NCBI GenBank assembly: GCA_045647865.1 | Contig: JAZRMW010000043.1 | Coordinates: 1 to 64,000, forward strand | DNA: 64,000 bases | Origin: Phocaeicola_A sp045647865 | GTDB lineage: Bacteria; Bacteroidota; Bacteroidia; Bacteroidales; Bacteroidaceae | Reading direction: 5' to 3' | Shown: positions 16,135-25,538 of the stretch, piece by piece | How the letters are laid out: each line of letters begins with the position of its first letter | Position numbering within the stretch: position 1 is the stretch's first letter | Position numbers and translations under genes: made by a program | Notes under the pieces: model-generated | What the model was told of the DNA's origin: nothing | Databases searched by the model: none | What the model saw: the letters and a program-made list of their open reading frames with translations, nothing else

Positions 16135-17979
16135 TTATTTGATTAATTTCGAGAACTCGTCAACGAGTTCGCTGACTACGAACGGTTGTCCCTTCACCTC
16201 ATTATATTGATAAGGAACGAAGCCATCGACCTTCATGCGGAGATATCCGGCAAACTGTCCGAGATTCTGCTCGGCCACAATTACTTTGGGATATTTCTTC
16301 AATACTTCGGCAGTATTCTTTGGAAGCGGATTAAGGTGAGTGAAATGAGCCAAAGCCACCTTCTTGCCACTCTTGTTCATCTCATCCATGGCTGAATAAA
16401 GGTGTCCGTATGTTCCACCAAAGCCAACAATTAACAAGTCTGCATCGTCTGTGCAACCTTCAACCTTTACATCGGGTACGGGGATACGTTCTACCTTTTC
16501 GGCACGTAAGCGACACATGAGGTCGTGGTTATCGGGTGCAGTAGAGATGGCACCTGTGTTGCTGTCCTTCTCCAATCCTCCGAGGATGTGAGTGTAACCC
16601 TCTTGTCCGGGGATTGCCCAATAGCGTACACCCGTTTCAGGATTACGACGATAAGGAGCATAGTTATCCTTCATCTCGGGAGTGACGTAAGGTGGATTAA
16701 TGGCGGGATAGCTTGCTAAATCAGGTAATTTCCAAGCACCTGATCCGTTGGCAACGAAAGCGTCAGTAAGCAATACGACAGGAGTCATGTGCTCAAGGGC
16801 TATTTTACAAGCATCGTAAGCCGCATCGAAACACTGGGTCGGTGAAGCTGCAGCGATTACCGGCATGGGCGACTCACCGTTACGGCCAAAGAGAGCTTGC
16901 AACAAGTCGGTTTGTTCGCTCTTGGTGGGAAGACCTGTAGAAGGACCTCCACGCTGTACGTTTACCACAACCAATGGAAGTTCTGTGATAACGGCCAAGT
17001 TCATGGCTTCGCTCTTGAGACAGACACCAGGACCTGATGTTGAAGTTACGGCCAATGCACCAGCAAAGGCTGCTCCTACAGAGGTTGCACATCCGGCAAT
17101 CTCATCCTCGCACTGTACGGTAGTTACACCCAAGGACTTGTGTTTGGCCAATTCATGCAAAATATCTGTCGCCGGAGTGATGGGGTATGAACCGAGGAAG
17201 AGACGGAGGCCAGCTTTCTCGGCAGCAGCGATAAGTCCGTAAGCTGTAGCCTTGTTTCCGCTGATATCCATGTATTTGCCCGGAACCTTCACGGTAGTCT
17301 CCACCTTATAGGTATGATCTACTGAAGCATGAGTATTGTGACCATAGTCATATCCCGCACGAATAACCTTGATGTTGGCCTCAGCAACGGCAGGTTTCTT
17401 GGCAAATTTTTCGCGCAAGTAATTTTCGGCAATGGTCAAATCGCGATTAAAGAGCCAGCATACCAGACCGAGGGCAAACATGTTACGACACTTCAACATC
17501 GACTTATTGTCCATACCTGTATCAGCCAAGCAAACCTTTACCATTTGAGTGATGGGCGCAGCAATCACATCCTGCTTGATTCCCATCTCTGCAATGGGGT
17601 CTTCAGTTTGAAAAGCAGCTTTCTCCAAGTCGCTCTTCTTGAAACTGTCAGTATCAATGATGATGCATGCCGTGGGCTTTGCAAACTTATACTGAGTCTT
17701 GAGTGCCGCTGCATTCATCGCAACCAACACATCACATTGGTCACCGGGAGTAAACACCTTGTTGGCACCAATATGTACTTGAAATCCTGACACACCTGTA
17801 AGCGAACCTTGCGGGGCACGGATGTCTGCCGGATAATCGGGGAAAGTACTGATGTCATTACCTACAGTTGCCGAAACAGTAGAAAAAATGTTTCCAGCCA
17901 ACTGCATACCATCACCTGAGTCGCCAGAGAAACGAACCACTACCTGGTCCAATTCCTTGACTTTCATTTCATCTGCCAT
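16135..17979 (-). CDS. korA: 2-oxoglutarate:ferredoxin oxidoreductase, fused gamma-alpha subunit
   Basis: A 614-aa protein. Residues about 1-195 are the gamma (ketoacid-binding) domain, starting VVRFSGDSGDGMQLAG; residues about 225-600 are the alpha (pyrimidine-binding) domain with YPITPATDILH (about 268) and VQCEDEIAG, both typical. The fused form is usual in Bacteroidales. It works with KorB in the reductive or incomplete TCA route that feeds succinyl-CoA. A good promoter lies upstream (18099-18129). The start MADEMKVKELDQVVVRFSG at 17979 fits homologues. All key residues seem intact. Confidence 0.9.
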   Translation of the reverse strand: MADEMKVKELDQVVVRFSGDSGDGMQLAGNIFSTVSATVGNDISTFPDYPADIRAPQGSLTGVSGFQVHIGANKVFTPGDQCDVLVAMNAAALKTQYKFAKPTACIIIDTDSFKKSDLEKAAFQTEDPIAEMGIKQDVIAAPITQMVKVCLADTGMDNKSMLKCRNMFALGLVCWLFNRDLTIAENYLREKFAKKPAVAEANIKVIRAGYDYGHNTHASVDHTYKVETTVKVPGKYMDISGNKATAYGLIAAAEKAGLRLFLGSYPITPATDILHELAKHKSLGVTTVQCEDEIAGCATSVGAAFAGALAVTSTSGPGVCLKSEAMNLAVITELPLVVVNVQRGGPSTGLPTKSEQTDLLQALFGRNGESPMPVIAAASPTQCFDAAYDACKIALEHMTPVVLLTDAFVANGSGAWKLPDLASYPAINPPYVTPEMKDNYAPYRRNPETGVRYWAIPGQEGYTHILGGLEKDSNTGAISTAPDNHDLMCRLRAEKVERIPVPDVKVEGCTDDADLLIVGFGGTYGHLYSAMDEMNKSGKKVALAHFTHLNPLPKNTAEVLKKYPKVIVAEQNLGQFAGYLRMKVDGFVPYQYNEVKGQPFVVSELVDEFSKLIK

Positions 17980-18098
17980 ATATTTATTAGTTTATGAGTT
18001 TTTAAATTAGCCACGAGAACAAACTATGAACGACAAATTACAATGCGGCGTACATTTACAATTTATCACGAATAACCTGTCTCTGAATTAATGGGCTG

Positions 18099-18129
18099 CA
18101 AAGTTCGGAAGAAATTACGATATAGCAAA
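18099..18129 (-). promoter_or_regulatory. korAB promoter
   Basis: On the minus strand: TTTG (complement of 18126-18129), 19-nt spacer, GAACTTTG (complement of 18099-18106), one base off TAnnTTTG. It leaves a leader of about 110 nt. The remaining 300 bp up to the tRNA promoter shows nothing further. Confidence 0.6.
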
Positions 18130-18417
18130 ACTTTTTCTATAAAATCTTTTTATTTCAAAACAAAATGATAGTGATTCAACGTGTTTAAGCTACATTTAGT
18201 AAGATTCTGATCTTTTTTATTTGCCATATCCATTGCCACCAAACCCTTATTCTATCCCATTGCACAGTTTGAGAGAACTCACGTTAATTATATGACAAAA
18301 AGACGGCATCAAGACTCATACAAGTGAGAATCGAATCGTTCACATGGGATATTTGCCACATGTATATAGGCAAAAACAAGGAAGTTTATCTTAATTTCTC
18401 AATAAATCAGAAAAATA

Positions 18418-18449
18418 TTTGGCCAATCCAAAAACTTTATCTACCTTTG
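18418..18449 (+). promoter_or_regulatory. tRNA-Phe promoter
   Basis: TTTG at 18418-18421, 20-nt spacer, TACCTTTG at 18442-18449, 17 bp before the mature tRNA. A clean consensus example. Confidence 0.75.
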
Positions 18450-18465
18450 CACCCGCAATCAAAAA

Positions 18466-18538
18466 GGTGCCATAGCTCAGTTGGTAGAGCAAAGGACTGA
18501 AAATCCTTGTGTCCCCGGTTCGATTCCTGGTGGCACCA
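18466..18538 (+). tRNA. tRNA-Phe (GAA)
   Basis: 73 nt folding into a full cloverleaf. The 7-bp acceptor stem pairs GGTGCCA with TGGCACC and the discriminator is A538. The D-arm contains AGCTCAGTTGGTAGAGC. The anticodon stem AAGGA/TCCTT closes a 7-nt loop CTGAAAA with anticodon GAA at 18499-18501. The T-arm has GGTTCGATTCC. The 3' CCA is not encoded. Confidence 0.97.
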
Positions 18539-18555
18539 CAACCAAAAATCTTACA

Positions 18556-18593
18556 AAACGTTGTAACTATTCATAGGTTACAGCGTTTTTTTC
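18556..18593 (+). terminator. Terminator of the tRNA-Phe gene
   Basis: Arms AAACGTTGTAAC and GTTACAGCGTTT with a 9-nt loop, followed by a T run. It separates the tRNA from the fumarase gene. Confidence 0.8.
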
Positions 18594-18635
18594 GTTTAGA
18601 CCCAAAAGAAAACAGATTATAAACGTAAAAGTATT

Positions 18636-20276
18636 ATGGCTACAAACGTAACATTCAAGTATCAGCACCCCTTCCCCATCGAGAAGGACGATACACAGTA
18701 TTATCTGCTGACCAAGGACTATGTTTCTGTCAGCGAATTTGAAGGAACTCCTATCCTCAAGATCGAGAAAGAGGGACTTACCGCCATGGCTAATGCCGCT
18801 TTTCGCGACGTTTCATTCCTGCTCCGCCGTGAACACAATGAACAGGTGGCTAAGATTTTGACTGACCCCGAAGCAAGTGACAATGACAAGTATGTGGCTC
18901 TCACATTCTTGCGCAATGCAGAGGTTGCTTGCAAAGGCAAACTTCCTTTGTGTCAAGATACAGGTACAGCCATTATTCATGGCGAGAAAGGCCAACAGGT
19001 GTGGACTGGTTATTGCGACGAAGAGGCTCTGTCGTTAGGTGTCTTCAAGACTTATACCGAGGAGAATCTCCGCTATTCACAGAATGCTCCTTTGAATATG
19101 TATGATGAGGTGAACACCAAATGCAACCTTCCTGCACAGATTGACTTGGAGGCAACAGAAGGTATGGAATATAAGTTCTTGTGTGTAACCAAAGGTGGTG
19201 GTTCGGCTAACAAGACCTATCTTTTCCAAGAAACAAAAGCTTTGTTGAATCCTGCTACATTGGTTCCCTTCTTGGTTGAAAAGATGAAGACTTTGGGTAC
19301 TGCAGCTTGTCCTCCCTATCATATTGCATTTGTAATAGGCGGTACATCAGCAGAAAAGAACCTGCTGACTGTAAAACTGGCCTCTACACATTATTACGAC
19401 AACCTGCCTACAACTGGCAACGAAGGTGGACGTGCTTTCCGCGATATTGAATTGGAAAAGCAGGTGCTTGCTGAGGCTCACAAGATTGGTCTTGGTGCCC
19501 AGTTTGGTGGAAAATACTTTGCCCACGATGTCCGTATCGTCCGTTTGCCCCGTCATGGTGCCTCTTGCCCTGTTGGTATGGGTGTTAGCTGTTCTGCCGA
19601 CCGTAATATCAAGTGTAAAATCAACAAAGATGGAATTTGGATTGAAAAACTCGATGATAATCCAAGCAGCTTGATTCCTGAAGAATTGCGTCAGGCGGGT
19701 GAGGGTGAAGCTGTACGTATCGACTTAAACCAACCCATGAGCGAAGTATTGAAAGAACTGAGCAAATACCCTGTCTCTACCCGTCTTTCATTGAATGGAA
19801 CCATCATTGTTGGACGTGATATCGCGCATGCCAAATTGAAAGAACGTCTGGATCGCGGTGAAGAGATGCCTCAGTACATGAAGGATCATCCTATCTATTA
19901 TGCTGGTCCGGCTAAGACTCCTGCAGGAATGGCTTGTGGTTCTATGGGACCCACAACGGCTGGTCGTATGGACTCGTATGTAGATCTTTTCCAAAGCCAC
20001 GGTGGTGGTATGGTCATGTTGGCAAAAGGTAACCGTGCACAATGTGTGACAGATGCATGCCAGAAACATGGTGGATTCTATTTGGGCTCTATTGGTGGTC
20101 CTGCTGCAATTTTGGCACAGAACAACATCAAGAGTATCGAATGTGTGGAATACCCCGAATTGGGCATGGAGGCCATTTGGAAAATTGAAGTAGAAGATTT
20201 CCCCGCCTTTATCTTGGTAGATGATAAGGGTAATGATTTCTTTAAGCAGATAAAGCCTACTTGCGGTTGCAAATAA
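18636..20276 (+). CDS. Class I fumarate hydratase (iron-sulfur)
   Basis: A 546-aa oxygen-sensitive [4Fe-4S] fumarase that hydrates fumarate to L-malate and works in reverse in the succinate pathway of anaerobic Bacteroidales. The alpha part (about 10-330) and beta part (about 340-540) are fused as in FumA/FumB. Cluster cysteines are expected at LCQDTG (about residue 105), SCPVGMGVSCSAD (about 310-322) and near the C-terminal PTCGCK. The beta domain shows GPTTAGRMD, another hallmark. It starts 43 bp after the tRNA terminator; no strong promoter was seen between them. A T-tailed hairpin follows the gene. The symbol fumA/fumB cannot be decided. Confidence 0.93.
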   Translation: MATNVTFKYQHPFPIEKDDTQYYLLTKDYVSVSEFEGTPILKIEKEGLTAMANAAFRDVSFLLRREHNEQVAKILTDPEASDNDKYVALTFLRNAEVACKGKLPLCQDTGTAIIHGEKGQQVWTGYCDEEALSLGVFKTYTEENLRYSQNAPLNMYDEVNTKCNLPAQIDLEATEGMEYKFLCVTKGGGSANKTYLFQETKALLNPATLVPFLVEKMKTLGTAACPPYHIAFVIGGTSAEKNLLTVKLASTHYYDNLPTTGNEGGRAFRDIELEKQVLAEAHKIGLGAQFGGKYFAHDVRIVRLPRHGASCPVGMGVSCSADRNIKCKINKDGIWIEKLDDNPSSLIPEELRQAGEGEAVRIDLNQPMSEVLKELSKYPVSTRLSLNGTIIVGRDIAHAKLKERLDRGEEMPQYMKDHPIYYAGPAKTPAGMACGSMGPTTAGRMDSYVDLFQSHGGGMVMLAKGNRAQCVTDACQKHGGFYLGSIGGPAAILAQNNIKSIECVEYPELGMEAIWKIEVEDFPAFILVDDKGNDFFKQIKPTCGCK

Positions 20277-20300
20277 GAAATATATAGCCTATTTTTGAAT

Positions 20301-20370
20301 AACGGATAATACAGTGTTCTTCCATTTGGTTGATGGAGAAAACCTGTATTATCCGTTTCTTTTATTTTTA
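20301..20370 (+). terminator. Terminator of the fumarase gene
   Basis: Arms AACGGATAATACAG and CTGTATTATCCGTT enclose about 28 nt and are followed by TTCTTTTATTTTT. Confidence 0.75.
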
Positions 20371-20461
20371 TGAAATGCTCTTTCGGAGTGTAATTTATCT
20401 TTATCTTCATGCTTTTAACGAAAAAAAAGTCTGACAGTCATATCTTTTGCTGATTTTTAGC

Positions 20462-20469
20462 TATATTTG
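20462..20469 (+). promoter_or_regulatory. Promoter -7 element of the adhesin/GH30 operon
   Basis: TATATTTG matches TAnnTTTG, 30 bp before the ATG at 20499. The upstream element is not at the ideal distance (a TTTG lies 12 bp away), so activation may be needed. Confidence 0.5.
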
Positions 20470-20498
20470 CGCCATAAACGTCAATTTATTTAAAAAGT

Positions 20499-22082
20499 AT
20501 GATTATAAAGAAGATTCTGAATATTGTCATTTTATGGGGATGTGCAATATCCCTCTGCGCACAAACATCGTTGGAGGGGACAACAGAAAATGCTCCGGTA
20601 GAAATAAAGATGGATGAATGCTATCTTTTGCCCATGGATTTCTCAAATGCCTATTTTACATTCCGGTCTGAAACTGACGGCTTACTTTATCTCTCTATGT
20701 CGAAACCGATAAGGATCTTTGGAGAGCAGGGGCCTCTCCCAATCTTTGACAAGCAGTGTGTGCAGGGTATAAAGGCAGGGAAAATCTATACCTTTTACAA
20801 TACTACGACTTGGGGCGACAGTATCACGATGACTCCCAGTTTTGTTGAGGGAAAGCCCTATTTGCCTGTTTCGGTTGTTTCCACTTCCATTGCTGATGGC
20901 GATACCTATCGTACAACTCAGAAGGATGGCGATATCACTTTTTCCTTCAATGTCGGCATCAATTCAGTGGCGGTGAAGGTGGAAGTCGAACTCGGTAATG
21001 GTGAACGAATTGAGGTGAACAACTATCGTGTAAGCGAAGATTATAGCACACAAGGCACAAATTATGTTGTGGAATTTGCAGAATACTACGAACAGTTATT
21101 GAAGGATGAAAAATTGAAAGCCGGTGACTCGTTTAAGCTGGTGCTCAGCAATATCGTTTCAATTGCAGATGCTGAAAACCGGTATGACGGAGAAGTGGCA
21201 TTGAATTTGAGAGCCTCAGGTGAAGCCGTGAAACTGGTCAGCATTAATAAAGGAGAAACTTTGCATAGTTACTACATGCCGGGTGACGAAGAGGGGCTCA
21301 TTAAAATTACGTTCTCTGCACCCATTACTTGTCAGACAAAGTACGCCACATTGGCTTATGGAGACCGTGAAGCCGGAACATGGACAGAGGTGGACGTCCC
21401 CTATACCATTAGTGAGAACATCCTTATATGGAATGTTCAAGGCATACATTTTACAAATATTCCGGTGGACAATGAGGGGAACCGTATTGTTACCATTAGT
21501 CTGAAGAATGTTTGCGATGCAGAGGGGTATCCCGTTGAAAGTAACACTGTAGGTGCAACAGGTACTATATTGTTCTCCTACCTGATTGAGAACATGGACA
21601 TCAACATCTATCCCGACTTTATGCCCGCAGCCGGTAGCAACATCGACCAGGCGAAAGAGATTGAGATTTGGATTTCAGCCGGGAAATACGTCACTTTCAG
21701 TGGAACCAAAATCACTTATCTGAGCAACGGAAAAATCACGGAACTGCTTCTTCCGTTGGAACAACTTCGTTTGGAAGACGATCCATTCTCGGAGACCGAC
21801 CAATTGATATACGTCCCTGTGGAAACCCTCGAATTTGAAGCAGGCGATGTGATCATTGAATTGACGGACGTATCGGCAGCCAATGGTACAAACCCTGAAA
21901 TCAAAGTAACATACACTTCTGCCGGGAAAGGAAGCAGTAGCGTACACATCCCTACAAACAAACCTACAGCCATTGCCACCTACCAGTTAAACGGAACTCC
22001 CATCAATGGACAGTTGCTCAAGAAAGGTGTTTATTTGCAACAAATGACAGATGGCAGTGTACATAAACTCATCATCAGATAA
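20499..22082 (+). CDS. Exported Ig-like/adhesin-type protein with Por-like tail
   Basis: A 527-aa protein with signal peptide MIIKKILNIVILWGCAISLCAQ, cleaved near residue 22. The mature part is nearly all beta strand; repeated patterns such as ITFSFNVGINSVAVKV (about 148-163) and LIKITFSAPITCQTKYATL suggest several Big_5-like or Ig-like sandwiches. The last 36 residues (ATYQLNGTPI...KKGVYLQQ) have the shape of the C-terminal sorting-type tail also found on the proteins at 22105, 39177 and 62135. The GH30 gene follows by 22 bp, so the protein probably works with it at the cell surface, perhaps binding a glycan. No enzyme motif was seen. Confidence 0.7.
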   Translation: MIIKKILNIVILWGCAISLCAQTSLEGTTENAPVEIKMDECYLLPMDFSNAYFTFRSETDGLLYLSMSKPIRIFGEQGPLPIFDKQCVQGIKAGKIYTFYNTTTWGDSITMTPSFVEGKPYLPVSVVSTSIADGDTYRTTQKDGDITFSFNVGINSVAVKVEVELGNGERIEVNNYRVSEDYSTQGTNYVVEFAEYYEQLLKDEKLKAGDSFKLVLSNIVSIADAENRYDGEVALNLRASGEAVKLVSINKGETLHSYYMPGDEEGLIKITFSAPITCQTKYATLAYGDREAGTWTEVDVPYTISENILIWNVQGIHFTNIPVDNEGNRIVTISLKNVCDAEGYPVESNTVGATGTILFSYLIENMDINIYPDFMPAAGSNIDQAKEIEIWISAGKYVTFSGTKITYLSNGKITELLLPLEQLRLEDDPFSETDQLIYVPVETLEFEAGDVIIELTDVSAANGTNPEIKVTYTSAGKGSSSVHIPTNKPTAIATYQLNGTPINGQLLKKGVYLQQMTDGSVHKLIIR

Positions 22083-22104
22083 CCGCTATCCACATTTCTA
22101 TTAT

Positions 22105-24837
22105 ATGAAAAAACAATTATTTTTTACCCTCGCGATGTTGTCAGCCATGACTACAACCGCCCAAGAAGGAATCGCTACAAGCAGCCAATACATGACTGCC
22201 AGTCCCACCAATGCTACATCCGTGACCTACTCAATAGATGACCCGGGAAAACAGTATCCCATCATCTGGGGTCTGGATACCGCCTGGCCCGACGAATGGA
22301 ACATGAGACGTGGTACGGCCTTCATCGGCACTGAGAATTTAGGTACTGCCCGAGTATCCTTCCAACCAAGCGATTTGATTGTCAACGGACAACTTTCATC
22401 TGCACAACAAAAAGCATTGGACAACCGTCTGCGCTTAGTGGCTTATAGCGGTGTAAAGAACCTTGCATTGAACTGCGACCACGAAGTATTGATGACTCCC
22501 GAAAACGCTACGGAAGCACAAAAAAAACAATACGCACAGCACCGTGCCAACTACGTAGGCAAACCCGAAGAGTGGGTGAAACTCTTCGAAGCCACCGCAC
22601 GCTATTGCCAAAGCAAAGGATATACCGTAGTCTCCATCTCTCCGTTCAACGAACCGGACTATGGATGGAATCAAGGATCCCAACAGGACTTTTACAATAT
22701 TATTAAATTGATGAAAGAGAATCCTTTCTTTAATAATATACGTATATCAGGAGGAAACACCTTGAATTGCGACCAGGCTCTGCCATGGTACAATGCACTG
22801 AAGGAGTATCTTGACGAAGGAAACACCCACCAATTGGCAGGTGAATTCAATACGTATGCTTCATTCTTCGAAACCGTACATAATGATGGGAAACACGGAA
22901 CTGCTGATGAGCTGCACAACGTCATGGAAGCCATGGTAGGTGTGGAATATGGTATGCAGACAGGTATCTGGTGGGGATTCGACGGATTGGCCCGCGGTGA
23001 GTTCTGCCGCGCCAGCAACAATGGTGACCGTCTGGCATACGCCGAAAACCGCTCAACATGGACAGCCGCATCCGTTTACCGCAACAATAAGGAGAATAAG
23101 GTACAGGCCTTCCTCGGTTCCTCCGAACGTCAGGCCAGCAATGCCAGCTACCGCTTCGTTAGCCGCGACCGCTACGTATGCTACGACGGTTACGGACCTG
23201 TGCGCGATTTCGTTGTGGATATGCCCGGAGGAACAGGCTACCAAAAGGGGCAGACCAATGCCGAACGGGTGGTAAACATCACTTGGGGCGAAGACGTGCA
23301 ACCCTACATCAAGGGAGACTACGTCATCCAGAATAAAGGTTCCAAGTGCGTCTTGACCATCCCCTCTCTCAGTTCGACAGCCGGCGACAGGATCGTACAG
23401 AAGAACCATTCGCAATTGGCCATGTACCAACAATGGAATATCCAACCTGTGGATAGCCGCATCGGTGGCGACTTCAGCTACTACTCCTTCCGTCCGTTAG
23501 CCAATACCAAATATTGTCTTGACGTACTCAACAGTTCGCTTTCCAACAACGGTACCATCATTATTTGGGATTCAAATAACGGAGCTCAGCAACAGTGGTA
23601 TTTGCAATATGCCGGTGACGGATACTTCTATATCCGCAGTCGTCATAGTACTCTCTGCCTGAGAGCAGGCAAGGGTGACGGTGCCAGTGTAAAACAAAAC
23701 AATTTTGCCGAAAACGACGACTACCAACTGTGGCGCTTCGTACCTGCCGGCGAACGGAGCGACAGCAATCCTCTTGATACTCCCACGGGGCTTACTGCAA
23801 CAGCACAATCTGCCTCTATACGCCTCGACTGGACTGCCAATACCGAAAGTGACTTGGCCGGATACACCATCCTGCGTGCTGAACTTCCCCAAGAAGCAGG
23901 AAGTGACACCCTGTTCAATACCATCGCACGTGGAGTTACAGGAAATGCTTTTCTTGACAACAATGCTGTACAGGGCGTCACCTATTTATATAAGGTAAAG
24001 GCTCAGGACCTGACAGGCAACTATTCAGCACCGAGCGAAGCTGTCAAAACCGTGACCACCGGCGAAAAGGGACTGATTGGAAAATGGCAGTTCGATAACG
24101 ACCTCACAGACTTGAGTGTCAACCAACTCCATGGAAACAACGGTGGACTCAGCTATCTCTGCCTGCCCATCTACAAATCTGGAACCAAAGCGCTCTCACT
24201 CAATGGCACCAACCAATTCGTACAGCTTCCTCATGAGGTGGCCACCCTACCCGAGATGACTATCTGTACTTGGGTTCGAATCGGTTCAACCAAAACTTGG
24301 CAACGCATTTTCGACTTCGGAAACGGAACTGACCATTACATGTTCCTCACCCCCATTGCCCACAACGAAATGCGTTTCGTAATGAAGAATGGCGGCGAAG
24401 AGGAAATCTTATCAACCACCAAGATGAATACCAACGTATGGTATCACGTGGCCGTCAGCATCGGAACAGATGCCGTAATCCTCTACCTCAACGGCAAGGA
24501 AGTTGCCCGCTCTACAGAGATGAAGATTCGTCCCTGCGACATCCGTCCGACCCTCAACTACATCGCCCGCAGCCAATTCAGTGCCGATCCATACCTCCAA
24601 GGATACATTGATGACTTCCGCATCTACAACTATGCTCTCAATGCCGAGGAGATTACAGCCGTTACCGAAGACCTTGCCAGCAGTATTCAAGGTCCACTCA
24701 CCGATACCCCCCGTCTCACCCCAGTTGCCATCTACACCATCAGCGGTACACAGGTGGACGAACTGCAACCGGGCATCAACCTCGTGAAATATCAGGATGA
24801 GCATGGACGGACAGAGGTGCGCAAAATCGTGAAGTAA
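22105..24837 (+). CDS. Secreted GH30-type glycosidase with ricin-like, FN3 and LamG domains
   Basis: A 910-aa protein from the ATG at 22105, with signal peptide MKKQLFFTLAMLSAMTTTAQ. Residues about 40-385 are a (beta/alpha)8 domain of the GH30 type (endo-beta-1,6-galactanase-like relatives): ISPFNEPDYG (about 182) offers the acid/base Glu and LAGEFNTYASFF (about 246) a likely nucleophile Glu. Residues about 390-555 resemble a ricin-type beta-trefoil (QQWNIQP, QQWYLQY, YQLWRFVP repeats). An FN3 domain follows (about 565-655), then a LamG/concanavalin-like domain (about 658-870) with GKWQFDNDLTD and GYIDDFRIYNYAL. The last 35 residues form a Por-like tail ending RKIVK. It would cleave a plant or mucin-type glycan outside the cytoplasm. 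Substrate is inferred only. Confidence 0.85.
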   Translation: MKKQLFFTLAMLSAMTTTAQEGIATSSQYMTASPTNATSVTYSIDDPGKQYPIIWGLDTAWPDEWNMRRGTAFIGTENLGTARVSFQPSDLIVNGQLSSAQQKALDNRLRLVAYSGVKNLALNCDHEVLMTPENATEAQKKQYAQHRANYVGKPEEWVKLFEATARYCQSKGYTVVSISPFNEPDYGWNQGSQQDFYNIIKLMKENPFFNNIRISGGNTLNCDQALPWYNALKEYLDEGNTHQLAGEFNTYASFFETVHNDGKHGTADELHNVMEAMVGVEYGMQTGIWWGFDGLARGEFCRASNNGDRLAYAENRSTWTAASVYRNNKENKVQAFLGSSERQASNASYRFVSRDRYVCYDGYGPVRDFVVDMPGGTGYQKGQTNAERVVNITWGEDVQPYIKGDYVIQNKGSKCVLTIPSLSSTAGDRIVQKNHSQLAMYQQWNIQPVDSRIGGDFSYYSFRPLANTKYCLDVLNSSLSNNGTIIIWDSNNGAQQQWYLQYAGDGYFYIRSRHSTLCLRAGKGDGASVKQNNFAENDDYQLWRFVPAGERSDSNPLDTPTGLTATAQSASIRLDWTANTESDLAGYTILRAELPQEAGSDTLFNTIARGVTGNAFLDNNAVQGVTYLYKVKAQDLTGNYSAPSEAVKTVTTGEKGLIGKWQFDNDLTDLSVNQLHGNNGGLSYLCLPIYKSGTKALSLNGTNQFVQLPHEVATLPEMTICTWVRIGSTKTWQRIFDFGNGTDHYMFLTPIAHNEMRFVMKNGGEEEILSTTKMNTNVWYHVAVSIGTDAVILYLNGKEVARSTEMKIRPCDIRPTLNYIARSQFSADPYLQGYIDDFRIYNYALNAEEITAVTEDLASSIQGPLTDTPRLTPVAIYTISGTQVDELQPGINLVKYQDEHGRTEVRKIVK

Positions 24838-25538
24838 AGTTTCCGTGCAGCCAAACAAAATGCAAGAAAAATTTCAACGTTTTGTTTCTGCTCGTTTTAA
24901 AACGCTCCTCATTCGTTTCTGAAACACTTGACACTTACGGCCAAAAGTGTCAAGACTTAGCCGCGAAACTCTTGACCTTCCCGTCTGTAAGTGTCAAGAG
25001 TTTCGGAGCTAAGTATCAAGAGTTTCGAGTGTAAGTGTCAAGTGTTTGGTGAATTTGGGCGAAATATCCTGTTTTTCACCCAAAATGGTCAAAGAGGGAG
25101 TTTTGAGAATTTTGTTTACATGGAATACCTGTTTGTTGTCCTCAAGAGTTTGTCGTGATTTTTTTTAAATTTCTCATTTCTCCTCTTTTCCCCTTATCAT
25201 TTCGCACCCAATAACTCTGGACACTTACTGAAAATCTCTAGACACTTACTGAGAAAAGTCTCAAGGGACTCTGAAAAAAGTGTCCAGTGTAAATCAAAAA
25301 AGTCTGGACACTTTTTCGAGTAAGTATCCAGACTTATTTGAGTTTATTAGAAGAGTTGTTTCCCGTATGAATGGGGGATGTAAATCAGATTTACTAAACC
25401 ACAACCTTTCTTCCATTTACATACCGCTTTGCAATGCAGAACATTTAGGACGCAAGTATAGGAATAAAAATAATGTGCGTTACAAATGCACGGCGATGAT
25501 ACATACTGACTACAAATATTGAAATTGTTTCACTTCAC
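24838..25538. repeat. Repeat-rich convergent intergenic region (701 bp)
   Basis: Two clusters of a related short repeat. Cluster A (24927-25042) has AAGTGTCAAG at 24945, 24989 and 25033, a variant AAGTATCAAG at 25011, and the inverse CTTGACACTT at 24927. Cluster B (25214-25336) has CTGGACACTTACTGA at 25217, a CTAGACACTTACTGA variant at 25237, and inverse or partial copies AAGTGTCCAG, CTGGACACTT and AAGTATCCAG at about 25278, 25303 and 25323. Both share the core TAAGTGTC. The region lies between the 3' ends of two genes. No credible gene is seen. Confidence 0.75.

Noticed and set aside
25280..25522. 80-aa ORF in the repeat region
   Set aside because: It starts on a non-ATG codon inside the TAAGTGTC-type repeats and reads through them; composition is not protein-like.
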